Below the pieces are notes generated by a model. It had not been told where the DNA came from and made no database searches. It saw only the letters and a list, made by a program, of their open reading frames with translations. A stretch of 25,460 bases of DNA from Rickettsiales bacterium (GTDB taxonomy: Bacteria; Pseudomonadota; Alphaproteobacteria; Methylaequorales; Methylaequoraceae). The stretch is taken from assembly GCA_002715305.1 (NCBI GenBank), contig PAYV01000039.1:1-25460 (forward strand). The letters are read 5' to 3'. Below, in pieces: positions 7,967 through 15,321 of this stretch (its first letter is position 1; each line of letters opens with the position of its first letter). The position numbers were made by a program, and so were the translations under genes.

Positions 7967-9045
7967 AAAATATTTTTTCACCAATAAAAGATATAATAGA
8001 TGACCTTTCTAAAGGAAAAATGGTTGTAATTGTCGATGATGAAAATAGAGAAAATGAAGGCGATTTAATATTTTGTGCTGAATATGTAAATTCTGAGAAA
8101 ATAAATTTCATGGCAAAGCACGCTAGAGGCTTGATTTGTCTTACACTAGATAAAAAAAGAGTCGAAAAATTAAATTTAAAATTAATGACTGAAACAAATC
8201 AAAGTAATCATAGAACAGCCTTCACAGTTTCGATTGATTCGAGAAATGGGATTACAACTGGAATTAGTGCAAAAGATAGAGCTCAAACTATAAAAGTAGC
8301 GACTATGAAAAACTCTAAATCATTAGATTTAGTTAGTCCAGGCCATATTTTTCCTCTACTAGCTAGTGAAGGGGGGGTTTTAGTCAGAGCTGGGCACACA
8401 GAGGCAGCAGTTGATTTGTCAAGATTAGCATTAGGTAATACAAATCCATATGGTGTGATTTGCGAAATAATGAATGATGACGGAACAATGGCTAGGCTTA
8501 ACGATCTAGTAAAATTTTGCAAAAAACATAAATTAAAAATTTCGTCAATTAAAGATTTAATTGAGTACAGATTGAAGAAAGAAAAATTTGTTAGGTGTAT
8601 TAAAACTGACTCTTTAAACTTAGGAAAAAATAAAAACTTTAAAATGTACATTTACAAAAATTTAGTTGATGATACTGAACATATAGCATTAGTTAAGGGA
8701 AAAATAATTAAGGGAGAAACTTTAATTGTAAGAATGCATAGTTTGAATTTTTTTTCAGACTTTTTAGACCCTAAAAATAATGATCTTTACAAGTCAATTG
8801 AAATTATATCAAAGTCCAATAACGGGATTATTGTTGTTATAAGGAATCCAAAAAAGGAATTAGAAAAAAAAGAAAAAGCAAAAAATAAAAATCAAAAAAA
8901 AACACTCAAGGAATATGGTATTGGTGCACAGATTTTAGTAGATATGGGTGTTCAAAAAATAATTTTATTAACTAACTCAAAAACTAATATTATTGGTATT
9001 GATGGATTTGGTCTGAAAATAATTGGTATAAAAAAATTAAAATGA
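7963..9045 (+). CDS. ribB: 3,4-dihydroxy-2-butanone 4-phosphate synthase with degenerate GTP cyclohydrolase II-like domain (RibBX type)
   Basis: The N-terminal domain (about 1-203) is a complete RibB that makes the four-carbon unit of riboflavin from ribulose 5-phosphate. It shows DDENRENEGDL at residues 25-35, ARGLICL near 54, TGISAKDRAQT near 99, and the GHIFPLLASEGGVLVRAGHT block at 127-146. The C-terminal part (about 205-360) aligns to GTP cyclohydrolase II by its VRMHS and YGIGAQILVDMGV segments. Where that family carries three zinc-binding cysteines after the HS (a CLTGD...RCDCG type motif), this protein reads LNFFSDFLDP and has none, and a lysine-rich insert follows. GTP cyclohydrolase II activity is therefore unlikely here; such RibBX proteins are known in Proteobacteria. 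It is joined to ribE and ribH by ATGA overlaps. A separate RibA should exist elsewhere in the genome. Confidence 0.93.
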   Translation: MKNIFSPIKDIIDDLSKGKMVVIVDDENRENEGDLIFCAEYVNSEKINFMAKHARGLICLTLDKKRVEKLNLKLMTETNQSNHRTAFTVSIDSRNGITTGISAKDRAQTIKVATMKNSKSLDLVSPGHIFPLLASEGGVLVRAGHTEAAVDLSRLALGNTNPYGVICEIMNDDGTMARLNDLVKFCKKHKLKISSIKDLIEYRLKKEKFVRCIKTDSLNLGKNKNFKMYIYKNLVDDTEHIALVKGKIIKGETLIVRMHSLNFFSDFLDPKNNDLYKSIEIISKSNNGIIVVIRNPKKELEKKEKAKNKNQKKTLKEYGIGAQILVDMGVQKIILLTNSKTNIIGIDGFGLKIIGIKKLK

Positions 9046-9446
9046 AAAAGATCCTCATAATAGTTTCAACTTTTTATTCCAGAATTTCAGAAAAACTTTT
9101 GAATGGTTCCACAAAACTTTTAGAAAAGAATAAAATAAAGTATGATATTAAAAAAGTTTATGGTTCTCTGGAAATACCTTTTATTTTGGAAAAATATAAA
9201 AATAAATATGATGGATACATCATTTTAGCTTGTATTATTCAAGGAGAAACAGATCACTATAAAGTTGTAAGAGAGATATCTGTAAAACATATATACGAAA
9301 TTGCCTATAAAAATAAACTTGCACTTGGTAGTGCAGTTCTTACAGTTAAAAATTTTGAACAAGCTTTAGAAAGAGCTGACATAAAAAAAAGAAATCTGGG
9401 AGGTAAAGCCGCAGAAGTTTGTTTGGATCTTATGAAAGAAATTTAA
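9042..9446 (+). CDS. ribH: 6,7-dimethyl-8-ribityllumazine synthase
   Basis: Condenses the RibB product with the RibD-derived pyrimidine to form lumazine, the substrate of RibE. The product is short (134 residues; family usually 140-160) but retains the diagnostic elements: FYSRISEKLLNGS near residue 12, GSLEIPF near 41, IQGETDHYKVV near 67 containing the catalytic His, and GSAVLTVKNFEQALERA near 97 with GGKAAEVCLDLM at the end. It starts inside the ribBA stop (ATGA overlap), and nusB starts at the very next base after its own stop. This is the standard alphaproteobacterial ribH-nusB pair. Confidence 0.95.
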   Translation: MKKILIIVSTFYSRISEKLLNGSTKLLEKNKIKYDIKKVYGSLEIPFILEKYKNKYDGYIILACIIQGETDHYKVVREISVKHIYEIAYKNKLALGSAVLTVKNFEQALERADIKKRNLGGKAAEVCLDLMKEI

Positions 9447-9923
9447 ATGAATAAAAACATAAAAAATAAATCAGTAACTCGTTTTGCAATTGTACAAGCA
9501 ATTTATTGTATAAAAAGTTTGCAATTAAATGAGTTAGAGATTTTAAATTTTTTTGATGGAAAAAATCGTGAGTTTTTTTCAGGACTAGATGAAAGTATAG
9601 AAGAAAAAAAAATAGATAAAAATCTTTTTTCAAGAATCATTAGAATTCAAAATGATAAAAAAGAATTTATAGAAAAATTAATTGATAAAAATATTAACAA
9701 AAATTGGGATATAAAGAGATTGCCTGTTATACTTCATTCCATTCTCATTGCAGCCGTAAGTGAAATGATTGTACATCCAAAATTATCACTTGGAATTATA
9801 GTTACAGAATATTTAAAAATAACAGAGTGTTTTTTTTTAGACGGAGAGAGTGCATTTGTTAATGCTTTTATCGAAAAAGCTCACTCTATTTTAATCTCGT
9901 CACAAGAAAGTATGAATGGATAA
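9447..9923 (+). CDS. nusB: Transcription antitermination factor NusB
   Basis: All-helical RNA-binding protein that with NusE/S10 forms the boxA-binding antitermination complex on rRNA transcripts. SVTRFAIVQAIYCI near residue 8 is the N-terminal arginine-containing helix. The C-terminal half carries LPVILHSILIAAVSEMI and the GIIVTEYLKITECFFLDGES block typical of the family, ending with VNAFIEKAHS. The length of 158 residues is normal. The ATG directly abuts the ribH stop and the gene overlaps thiL by eight bases, so translation is probably coupled through the cluster. Confidence 0.95.
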   Translation: MNKNIKNKSVTRFAIVQAIYCIKSLQLNELEILNFFDGKNREFFSGLDESIEEKKIDKNLFSRIIRIQNDKKEFIEKLIDKNINKNWDIKRLPVILHSILIAAVSEMIVHPKLSLGIIVTEYLKITECFFLDGESAFVNAFIEKAHSILISSQESMNG

Positions 9924-10875
9924 TGAATTTAAAATTATAAAGGATTTTTTTCTTCAACTAGCGGACAATCGAAATTCAATGAAACTAACAAATGATGCAG
10001 CCGTATTGAATTTTAGAGATTCTTTTTTGACAGTTTCTACTGATATGATGATTGAAGGAACGCATTTTGAAGGATCAGAAAATCCAAAGACAATTGCTCG
10101 CAAATTATTAAGAATTAATCTTTCTGATCTAGCTGCGATGGGTGCTATTCCATACGGTTATTTATTGAATCTATCTATTCCAAAAAAAAATGCATTTATT
10201 TGGATAAAAGAATTCGTGAAAGGATTAAAGATAGACCAAAAAAAATTTGGGCTTAAGCTTTTAGGGGGTGATTTAAGTCAATCAAAAAAAATCTTTATAT
10301 CAGCAACAATATTTGGAAAAGCTAAAAAAAAAGTTCATTTAAATAATACAGCTAAGGAAGGTTCAAATATTTATGTTTCAGGCACTTTAGGTGACGCAGC
10401 TATTGCTTTTAATTTTTTAAAAAAAAAAATTTACTTGGAAAAAAAAAGTAGAAACTATTTTTTAAAAAAATTATTTTTACCCGATCCCAAAATAAAATTG
10501 GGTAATTTTTTAATTGATTATTCAGATTCTTGTACAGATATTTCAGATGGATTGTATAGAGATTTGAATAAATTGTGTTACCATTCTGGAATTTGCGCAA
10601 ATATTTTCTGCTCAAAAATCCCCTTATCAATTTTTTTAAAGAAAATTTTACAAAATACTAATAATAAAAAAAAATTGTGGGAGACTATCCTTTGTGGTGG
10701 AGAGGATTACCAACTTTTGTTTTCGATACCAAAAGAAAAAATTCAAAAGTTTGAAACAAAAAAACTAAGAAATGTTCATAAAATCGGTTATTTTTCCAAG
10801 GGTCAAGGAATTAAAATATATAATAATGAAAATAAAATCTTAAATTTACCTAATATTGGATTCAGTCATTTTTAA
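9916..10875 (+). CDS. thiL: Thiamine-monophosphate kinase
   Basis: Phosphorylates thiamine monophosphate to thiamine diphosphate, the active cofactor. AIR-synthase-like fold with TNDAAVL near residue 25, VSTDMMIEGTHF near 40 (metal-binding Asp43), SDLAAMGA near 71, GGDLSQS near 117, SGTLGDAA near 155, DISDGLYRDL near 208 and CGGEDYQLLFS near 258. The length of 319 residues is usual. The ATG at 9916 lies within the nusB end; an ATG at 9923 is in another frame. This closes the ribD-to-thiL operon; hppA follows after a 63-base gap containing a plausible promoter. An 11-A run at 10419-10429 is in frame. Confidence 0.96.
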   Translation: MDNEFKIIKDFFLQLADNRNSMKLTNDAAVLNFRDSFLTVSTDMMIEGTHFEGSENPKTIARKLLRINLSDLAAMGAIPYGYLLNLSIPKKNAFIWIKEFVKGLKIDQKKFGLKLLGGDLSQSKKIFISATIFGKAKKKVHLNNTAKEGSNIYVSGTLGDAAIAFNFLKKKIYLEKKSRNYFLKKLFLPDPKIKLGNFLIDYSDSCTDISDGLYRDLNKLCYHSGICANIFCSKIPLSIFLKKILQNTNNKKKLWETILCGGEDYQLLFSIPKEKIQKFETKKLRNVHKIGYFSKGQGIKIYNNENKILNLPNIGFSHF

Positions 10876-10882
10876 TTTTAAT

Positions 10883-10911
10883 ATTGAACAAGTGATTCAA
10901 TGTGCTATAAG
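10883..10911 (+). promoter_or_regulatory. Candidate sigma-70 promoter of hppA with overlapping dyad
   Basis: TTGAAC at 10884-10889 and TATAAG at 10906-10911 are separated by 16 bases and lie about 27 bases before the hppA ATG. The -35 is part of a perfect six-base inverted repeat, ATTGAA (10883-10888) and TTCAAT (10896-10901), with a seven-base spacer. Such a dyad between -35 and -10 could be an operator, but no known regulator can be assigned. A second short AT stem (TATAA/TTATA, 10906-10922) follows. Confidence 0.45.
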
Positions 10912-10938
10912 AACGTTTTATAACAATATTTTTTATTT

Positions 10939-13038
10939 ATGTTAATAGAATTTCTGATTGTACTCCTGTGTTCGTTATTGTCTATAGCTTATGGGGGGTT
11001 TACCATTAAGAAAATTTTATCAGCACCTCAAGGTTCTGATAGAATGATTGAAATAGCTTCTGCAATTCAAGAAGGAGCTCAGGCATATCTCAATAGGCAA
11101 TATTTTACAATATCAGTTGTTGGAATAGTAATAGCACTTTCACTTTACTTTCTAATGGAAAATAGTTTTGTTTCCATTGGATTTGTTTTAGGTGCTTTTC
11201 TCTCAGGTTTGGCAGGATATATTGGAATGTTTATTTCTGTTAGGGCGAATGTAAGAACAGCAGAAGCTGCTACGAAAGGTCTGCAACCCGCCCTCGATAT
11301 TTCTTTTAAATCCGGTGCGATAACTGGTTTTCTTGTTGTTGGTCTTGGTCTGTTAGGCCTAATCGGATATTACTGGTTCTTAACAATACACTTTAATCCT
11401 GGTGGAGGCAGAGAAATTATTGAGTCAATGGTAGCGCTAAGTTTTGGTGCATCGTTAATATCAATTTTTGCAAGGTTAGGTGGTGGAATTTTTACTAAAG
11501 GTGCAGATGTGGGAGCAGATTTAGTTGGCAAAATAGAAGCAGGAATACCTGAAGATGATCCGAGAAACCCTGCTGTAATTGCTGATAATGTAGGAGATAA
11601 TGTTGGTGACTGCGCTGGGATGGCTGCGGATTTATTCGAAACTTACGCTGTTACAATTGTAGGAACTATGGTTTTGGGACTTATTCTGTTTTCTGGAGGT
11701 GATCAAGAAGTCTTCATGATGTACCCTTTATTAATAGCCGGTGTTTGCATTGTATCATCATTAATTGGATCTTTTTATGTTAAATTAGGAGAGGGTTCAA
11801 CAAATATAATGGGAGCTCTTTATAAAGGATTAGGAATTACTGGGATAACTTCAGTAATATTTATTTTTTTTCTTACTGATTTTTTTGTTGGTGTTGACCA
11901 AATAATAATTAATAAGGACTTATTTATAGAGTCTTTTTCTGGTATTGATTTATTTTATTGTTCAATAATTGGTCTTGCGGTTACTGGTCTTCTTGTTTGG
12001 ATAACAGAATATTACACCAGTACCGAATTTGGTCCTGTAAGATCAGTTGCTAACTCATCTCAGTCAGGCCATGCTACTAACATAATTCAAGGTTTAGCCG
12101 TTTCAATGCAATCCACTACTTTACCTACAATTGTTATAATCATGGGTATAATTTTTTCTTACAAATTTGCTGGATTATATGGAATTTCAATAGCCGCCAC
12201 AACAATGCTTGCACTTGCAGGAATGATTGTAGCTTTAGACGCCTATGGACCTGTAACTGATAATGCAGGTGGTATAGCCGAGATGTCTAATCTTCCGCAA
12301 GACGTAAGAAAAACTACAGATGCGTTAGATGCAGTTGGAAATACAACCAAAGCTGTTACAAAAGGTTATGCAATTGGCTCAGCAGGTCTAGCATCGCTTG
12401 TTTTATTTGGGGCATACACTCAAGATTTGAAATATTATTTTCCATCTTTGGATATTAAGTTTTCACTAGAGGATCCTTTTGTAGTCATAGGGTTACTTAT
12501 AGGAGGAATGTTACCATATTTATTTGGATCAATGGGAATGACTGCTGTTGGAAAAACTGCTCAAAAAATTGTAAATGAAGTTAGAAGACAATTTAAAGAA
12601 AACAAAGGAATTATGTCTGGAAGAACAAAGCCAGAGTATGGTAAAGCTGTGGATATTTTAACAAAAGGTGCAATTGTAGCGATGATAATACCTTCTTTAC
12701 TTCCAGTACTTGCACCTTTTGTTACATATTATTCAATACTTTTTATCACAGGTGACCCAAGTTCAGCTTTTGTTACTTTAGGGGCTATGTTGCTTGGAAC
12801 GATTGTTACAGGACTTTTCGTTGCAATTTCTATGACATCAGGTGGCGGAGCATGGGATAATGCTAAGAAATATATTGAGGATGGAAACTATGGTGGTAAA
12901 AATTCTGATGCGCATAAAGCTGCTGTTACTGGAGACACTGTTGGTGATCCTTATAAAGATACAGCTGGCCCAGCAATAAATCCAATGATTAAGATTATAA
13001 ATATCGTATCAATCTTATTGCTTGCAATGTTGTCCTAA
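10939..13038 (+). CDS. hppA: Membrane proton-translocating pyrophosphatase, K+-independent type
   Basis: Integral inner-membrane pump that hydrolyses pyrophosphate and exports H+, recovering energy from PPi released in biosynthesis. About 16 hydrophobic segments across 699 residues. Active-site signatures include GADVGADLVGKIEAGIPEDD near residue 190, DNVGDNVGDCAGMAADLFE at 216-234, and GDTVGDPYKDTAGPA near the C-terminus. Residue 471 in the GNTTKA motif is lysine, the established marker of K+-independent H+-pumping enzymes (alanine in K+-dependent ones). There is no clear ribosome binding site. The ATG start gives a normal hydrophobic N-terminal helix. The gene has its own candidate promoter and ends two bases from the convergent bamE stop. 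Confidence 0.98.
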   Translation: MLIEFLIVLLCSLLSIAYGGFTIKKILSAPQGSDRMIEIASAIQEGAQAYLNRQYFTISVVGIVIALSLYFLMENSFVSIGFVLGAFLSGLAGYIGMFISVRANVRTAEAATKGLQPALDISFKSGAITGFLVVGLGLLGLIGYYWFLTIHFNPGGGREIIESMVALSFGASLISIFARLGGGIFTKGADVGADLVGKIEAGIPEDDPRNPAVIADNVGDNVGDCAGMAADLFETYAVTIVGTMVLGLILFSGGDQEVFMMYPLLIAGVCIVSSLIGSFYVKLGEGSTNIMGALYKGLGITGITSVIFIFFLTDFFVGVDQIIINKDLFIESFSGIDLFYCSIIGLAVTGLLVWITEYYTSTEFGPVRSVANSSQSGHATNIIQGLAVSMQSTTLPTIVIIMGIIFSYKFAGLYGISIAATTMLALAGMIVALDAYGPVTDNAGGIAEMSNLPQDVRKTTDALDAVGNTTKAVTKGYAIGSAGLASLVLFGAYTQDLKYYFPSLDIKFSLEDPFVVIGLLIGGMLPYLFGSMGMTAVGKTAQKIVNEVRRQFKENKGIMSGRTKPEYGKAVDILTKGAIVAMIIPSLLPVLAPFVTYYSILFITGDPSSAFVTLGAMLLGTIVTGLFVAISMTSGGGAWDNAKKYIEDGNYGGKNSDAHKAAVTGDTVGDPYKDTAGPAINPMIKIINIVSILLLAMLS

Positions 13039-13040
13039 AA

Positions 13041-13502
13041 TTAGTTTTCTGCTCTTCCAGATCCAATGATTGGTCCTCCTCTTTTCATACCTGGCATGCC
13101 AAAATTTCCAAGTATTTGACGAAGCAAGCTTTGTTTATATCCTGCAAGCTGAGTTTCTTTAGGTGACATTGCAATATTTATAGTCTGTTTTTCATCATAA
13201 ACAAAAATTTTCTTGAGCTTATCTTTCTTATCAAAATTTAATTCCAGAATAATTTGCTGCTCCAAATCTGGTTTTAAGAAAGCGATTTGTGAATTTACTC
13301 TACCTAAATAATAAAATGAATTATCACCCAATGTACCTTGAAAAGAAGGTTCTCCTAAAATTTTGGAAATCGACTCTTTATTATCTTTACCAAGTTTAAT
13401 TATTGAAACCAGATCAGCACTTGGGAGATTCCCGTGAATTAACTTTTTGTTTATACATGAAGTTAAACTTGTTAATATAATTGTAAAAATAATTAGTCTC
13501 AT
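13041..13502 (-). CDS. bamE: Outer membrane assembly lipoprotein BamE (SmpA/OmlA)
   Basis: Small lipoprotein accessory subunit of the BAM complex, which folds beta-barrel proteins into the outer membrane. It has a short signal peptide ending in the lipobox LTSC with acylated Cys16, then a SmpA/OmlA domain recognisable by IHGNLPSADLVSIIKLG, the SKILGEPSFQG turn, and YYLGRV. A glycine/methionine-rich tail follows. The length of 153 residues fits the alphaproteobacterial form. It is transcribed opposite to its neighbours, convergent with hppA (two-base gap) and divergent from the cytochrome chaperone gene with only 19 bases between the starts. This bamE/chaperone divergent pair is conserved in alphaproteobacteria. 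Confidence 0.93.
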   Translation of the reverse strand: MRLIIFTIILTSLTSCINKKLIHGNLPSADLVSIIKLGKDNKESISKILGEPSFQGTLGDNSFYYLGRVNSQIAFLKPDLEQQIILELNFDKKDKLKKIFVYDEKQTINIAMSPKETQLAGYKQSLLRQILGNFGMPGMKRGGPIIGSGRAEN

Positions 13503-13521
13503 TTAACTGGTCATTTAATAA

Positions 13522-14019
13522 TTGGATAAAAAACTTTTAATTGATATTTACAAAAAAATTTTAGATCAATCAAATAAAAGATTTTTTTTTGATAAGGTAA
13601 AAGTATCAGAATCATTTTCGTCGAGAGTTGAAATCTTTCAATTAAATATAATTTTTGTTCTATATTTTTGTGAGGAAAAAAAAATTAGTAAGAAATTTTC
13701 AAAAAATTTAATTAATTATTTTTTGGATGATATGGAAAGTGCTATTAGAGAAATTGGAGTTTCAGAAACTTCAATTGGAAGGAAAAAAAGAATTATTGCT
13801 GAGAATTTTTATGGTAGATTGTATTCATACACAGAAATTTTTAAAAACAAGAAACTAGATAAAAAATTAATTGAAAAAAAATTAAAAAAAAATTTTAAAT
13901 CTTCTGAAATCGAATATGGTTCTCTCTTAAGATATATAGTTTTAAATATTAATCTTTTTAGTAGATTAAATAAGATTTCTTTTATAAACCTCGATTTTGA
14001 TTATGTTGATCTAGAATAA
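13522..14019 (+). CDS. Ubiquinol-cytochrome c chaperone family protein (CBP3/UQCC1-like)
   Basis: Likely assembly factor for the cytochrome bc1 complex, related to mitochondrial CBP3/UQCC1. The protein is divergent and lysine-rich but keeps the family core DDMESAIREIGVSETSIGRK near residues 70-89, followed by AENFYGRLYSY near 94. The length of 165 residues is typical of bacterial members. The start is TTG at 13522: an in-frame TAA at 13519-13521 precedes it, and the next in-frame methionine would fall within the conserved core. No ribosome site is visible. Position opposite bamE and upstream of rpmF-plsX-fabH matches alphaproteobacterial order and supports the call. The usual DUF177 gene is absent after it. 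Confidence 0.85.
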   Translation: MDKKLLIDIYKKILDQSNKRFFFDKVKVSESFSSRVEIFQLNIIFVLYFCEEKKISKKFSKNLINYFLDDMESAIREIGVSETSIGRKKRIIAENFYGRLYSYTEIFKNKKLDKKLIEKKLKKNFKSSEIEYGSLLRYIVLNINLFSRLNKISFINLDFDYVDLE

Positions 14020-14045
14020 ATAAAAAAAATATTGTTATTATGTTA

Positions 14046-14071
14046 TTTATTCTGTAAAAGTTTTATTCTGT
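14046..14071 (+). repeat. Tandem 10-base direct repeat upstream of rpmF
   Basis: TTTATTCTGT occurs at 14046-14055 and again at 14062-14071, a 16-base period. Each copy is followed by an A-rich stretch, and both lie in the 68-base gap between the chaperone gene and rpmF. TTGTTA at 14032-14037 with TAAAAG at 14055-14060 could form a weak promoter spanning the first copy. The repeat may be a regulator site or chance in an AT-rich spacer. Confidence 0.4.
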
Positions 14072-14087
14072 TAAAAAGGAATTATTT

Positions 14088-14294
14088 ATGGCTGTACCAA
14101 AAAGAAAAACTACACCATCAAAAAGAAACATGAGAAGATCTCATGACAAAGTTCAGAGTTTTAATTTAGTTGAATGTTCTAATTGCGGTGAGCTAAAATT
14201 AGCTCATCAAATTTGCAATGCTTGCGGATATTATAATAAAAAAGAAGTTGTAAAAAAAATTGAGTTAGAATCTGAAGAGGATCAAGATTCATAA
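14088..14294 (+). CDS. rpmF: 50S ribosomal protein L32
   Basis: Small zinc-ribbon protein of the large ribosomal subunit. The N-terminus MAVPKRKTTPSKRNMRRSHD is the family signature. The zinc ligands are intact: Cys30, Cys33, Cys43 and Cys46 (CSNCG and CNACGYY), so this is the zinc-binding paralogue type. The length of 68 residues is slightly longer than usual because of an acidic tail. AAGGA at 14076-14080 lies seven bases before the ATG. It precedes plsX and fabH, a widely conserved arrangement tying ribosome output to phospholipid and fatty acid synthesis. Confidence 0.97.
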   Translation: MAVPKRKTTPSKRNMRRSHDKVQSFNLVECSNCGELKLAHQICNACGYYNKKEVVKKIELESEEDQDS

Positions 14295-14316
14295 ATAAAT
14301 TCTTTGGAGTAAAAAT

Positions 14317-15318
14317 TTGAAAGAGATTGTTCTTGCCATTGATATAATGGGTGGTGATTTTGGTCCTTCTGCAACAATTGAAGGTGTTGCAATTGCCTCT
14401 GAAATTTATCCTCACGTAAAATTTAAATTATTTGGTAACAAGAAACTAGCTTATGACATTTTAAGTAAAAATGAATCATTAAGAAATTTTGAATTGATTC
14501 ATACAACTGAAAAAATAAACTCTGATGATGAACCAGTAAATGCTTTAAGAAAATTAAAAAAATCGAGTATGCGTTTAGGTATTAATGATGTAGCTAATAA
14601 TAATTGCGATGGATTTGTCTCTGCAGGTAATACAGGTGCTTTAATGGCAATATCAAAATTTGTTCTGAAAACAATAAAGGGTATTAATAGACCAGCAATT
14701 GCTGGTTTAATGCCTACACTCAAAGGACAAACTGTAATTCTTGATTTAGGTGCTAATGTAGATTGCTCTAATCAAAACCTTGTTCAATTTGCCCTAATGG
14801 GTGATATTTTTTCACAACACGTTCTTGGAATAAAAAATCCAAGAGTTGGTCTTCTAAATGTTGGAGCTGAAGAAATAAAAGGTAATTCTACAGTAAGACA
14901 AACGTTTGACGACCTAAAAAAAATTTCATCAAAAATTAATTTCTTTGGTTTTATTGAAGGAAATGACATCAACAAAGGAATTGTAGATGTAGTTGTAACT
15001 GATGGTTTCTCAGGAAACATTGCTTTAAAGACAGCTGAAGGTGTTGCTGAGTTAATATTTACATTTCTTAAAAACTCATATAATAGCTCTTTAATGTCAA
15101 AAATTGGGTATATTTTGTCAAAACCAGCCTTGAATAGATTTAAAACTAGAATAGATCCAAGAAAATATAACGGTGCGGTTCTTTTAGGATTAAATAGTAT
15201 AGTAGTTAAAAGCCATGGAGGTACTGATGCATTTGGCTTTTCAAATGCAATTGGTGTTGCTGTTTCTTTAATAGAGAATTCTTATGTATCAGAAATAGAA
15301 AAAAAATTGATGATTTAA
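14317..15318 (+). CDS. plsX: Phosphate acyltransferase PlsX
   Basis: Converts acyl-ACP and phosphate to acyl-phosphate, the acyl donor for PlsY in membrane phospholipid synthesis; peripheral membrane enzyme. It starts with the typical IVLAIDIMGGDFGP and contains SAGNTGALMA near residue 107, VILDLGANVDC near 140, and VTDGFSGNIALKTAEG near 227. The length of 333 residues is normal. The start is TTG at 14317, supported by GGAG at 14306-14309 with a seven-base spacing. fabH starts three bases after its stop, so both are probably translated from one message with rpmF. Confidence 0.97.
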   Translation: MKEIVLAIDIMGGDFGPSATIEGVAIASEIYPHVKFKLFGNKKLAYDILSKNESLRNFELIHTTEKINSDDEPVNALRKLKKSSMRLGINDVANNNCDGFVSAGNTGALMAISKFVLKTIKGINRPAIAGLMPTLKGQTVILDLGANVDCSNQNLVQFALMGDIFSQHVLGIKNPRVGLLNVGAEEIKGNSTVRQTFDDLKKISSKINFFGFIEGNDINKGIVDVVVTDGFSGNIALKTAEGVAELIFTFLKNSYNSSLMSKIGYILSKPALNRFKTRIDPRKYNGAVLLGLNSIVVKSHGGTDAFGFSNAIGVAVSLIENSYVSEIEKKLMI

Positions 15319-15321
15319 AAA

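Noticed and set aside
7963..9045. Fully bifunctional RibBA
   Set aside because: The GTP cyclohydrolase II half lacks the zinc-binding cysteines, so only the RibB activity is supported.
5788..10938. FMN, TPP or glycine riboswitch upstream of the rib genes, thiL or glyA
   Set aside because: Spacers there are 6 to 63 bases, too short for these aptamers, and none of their conserved cores are visible.
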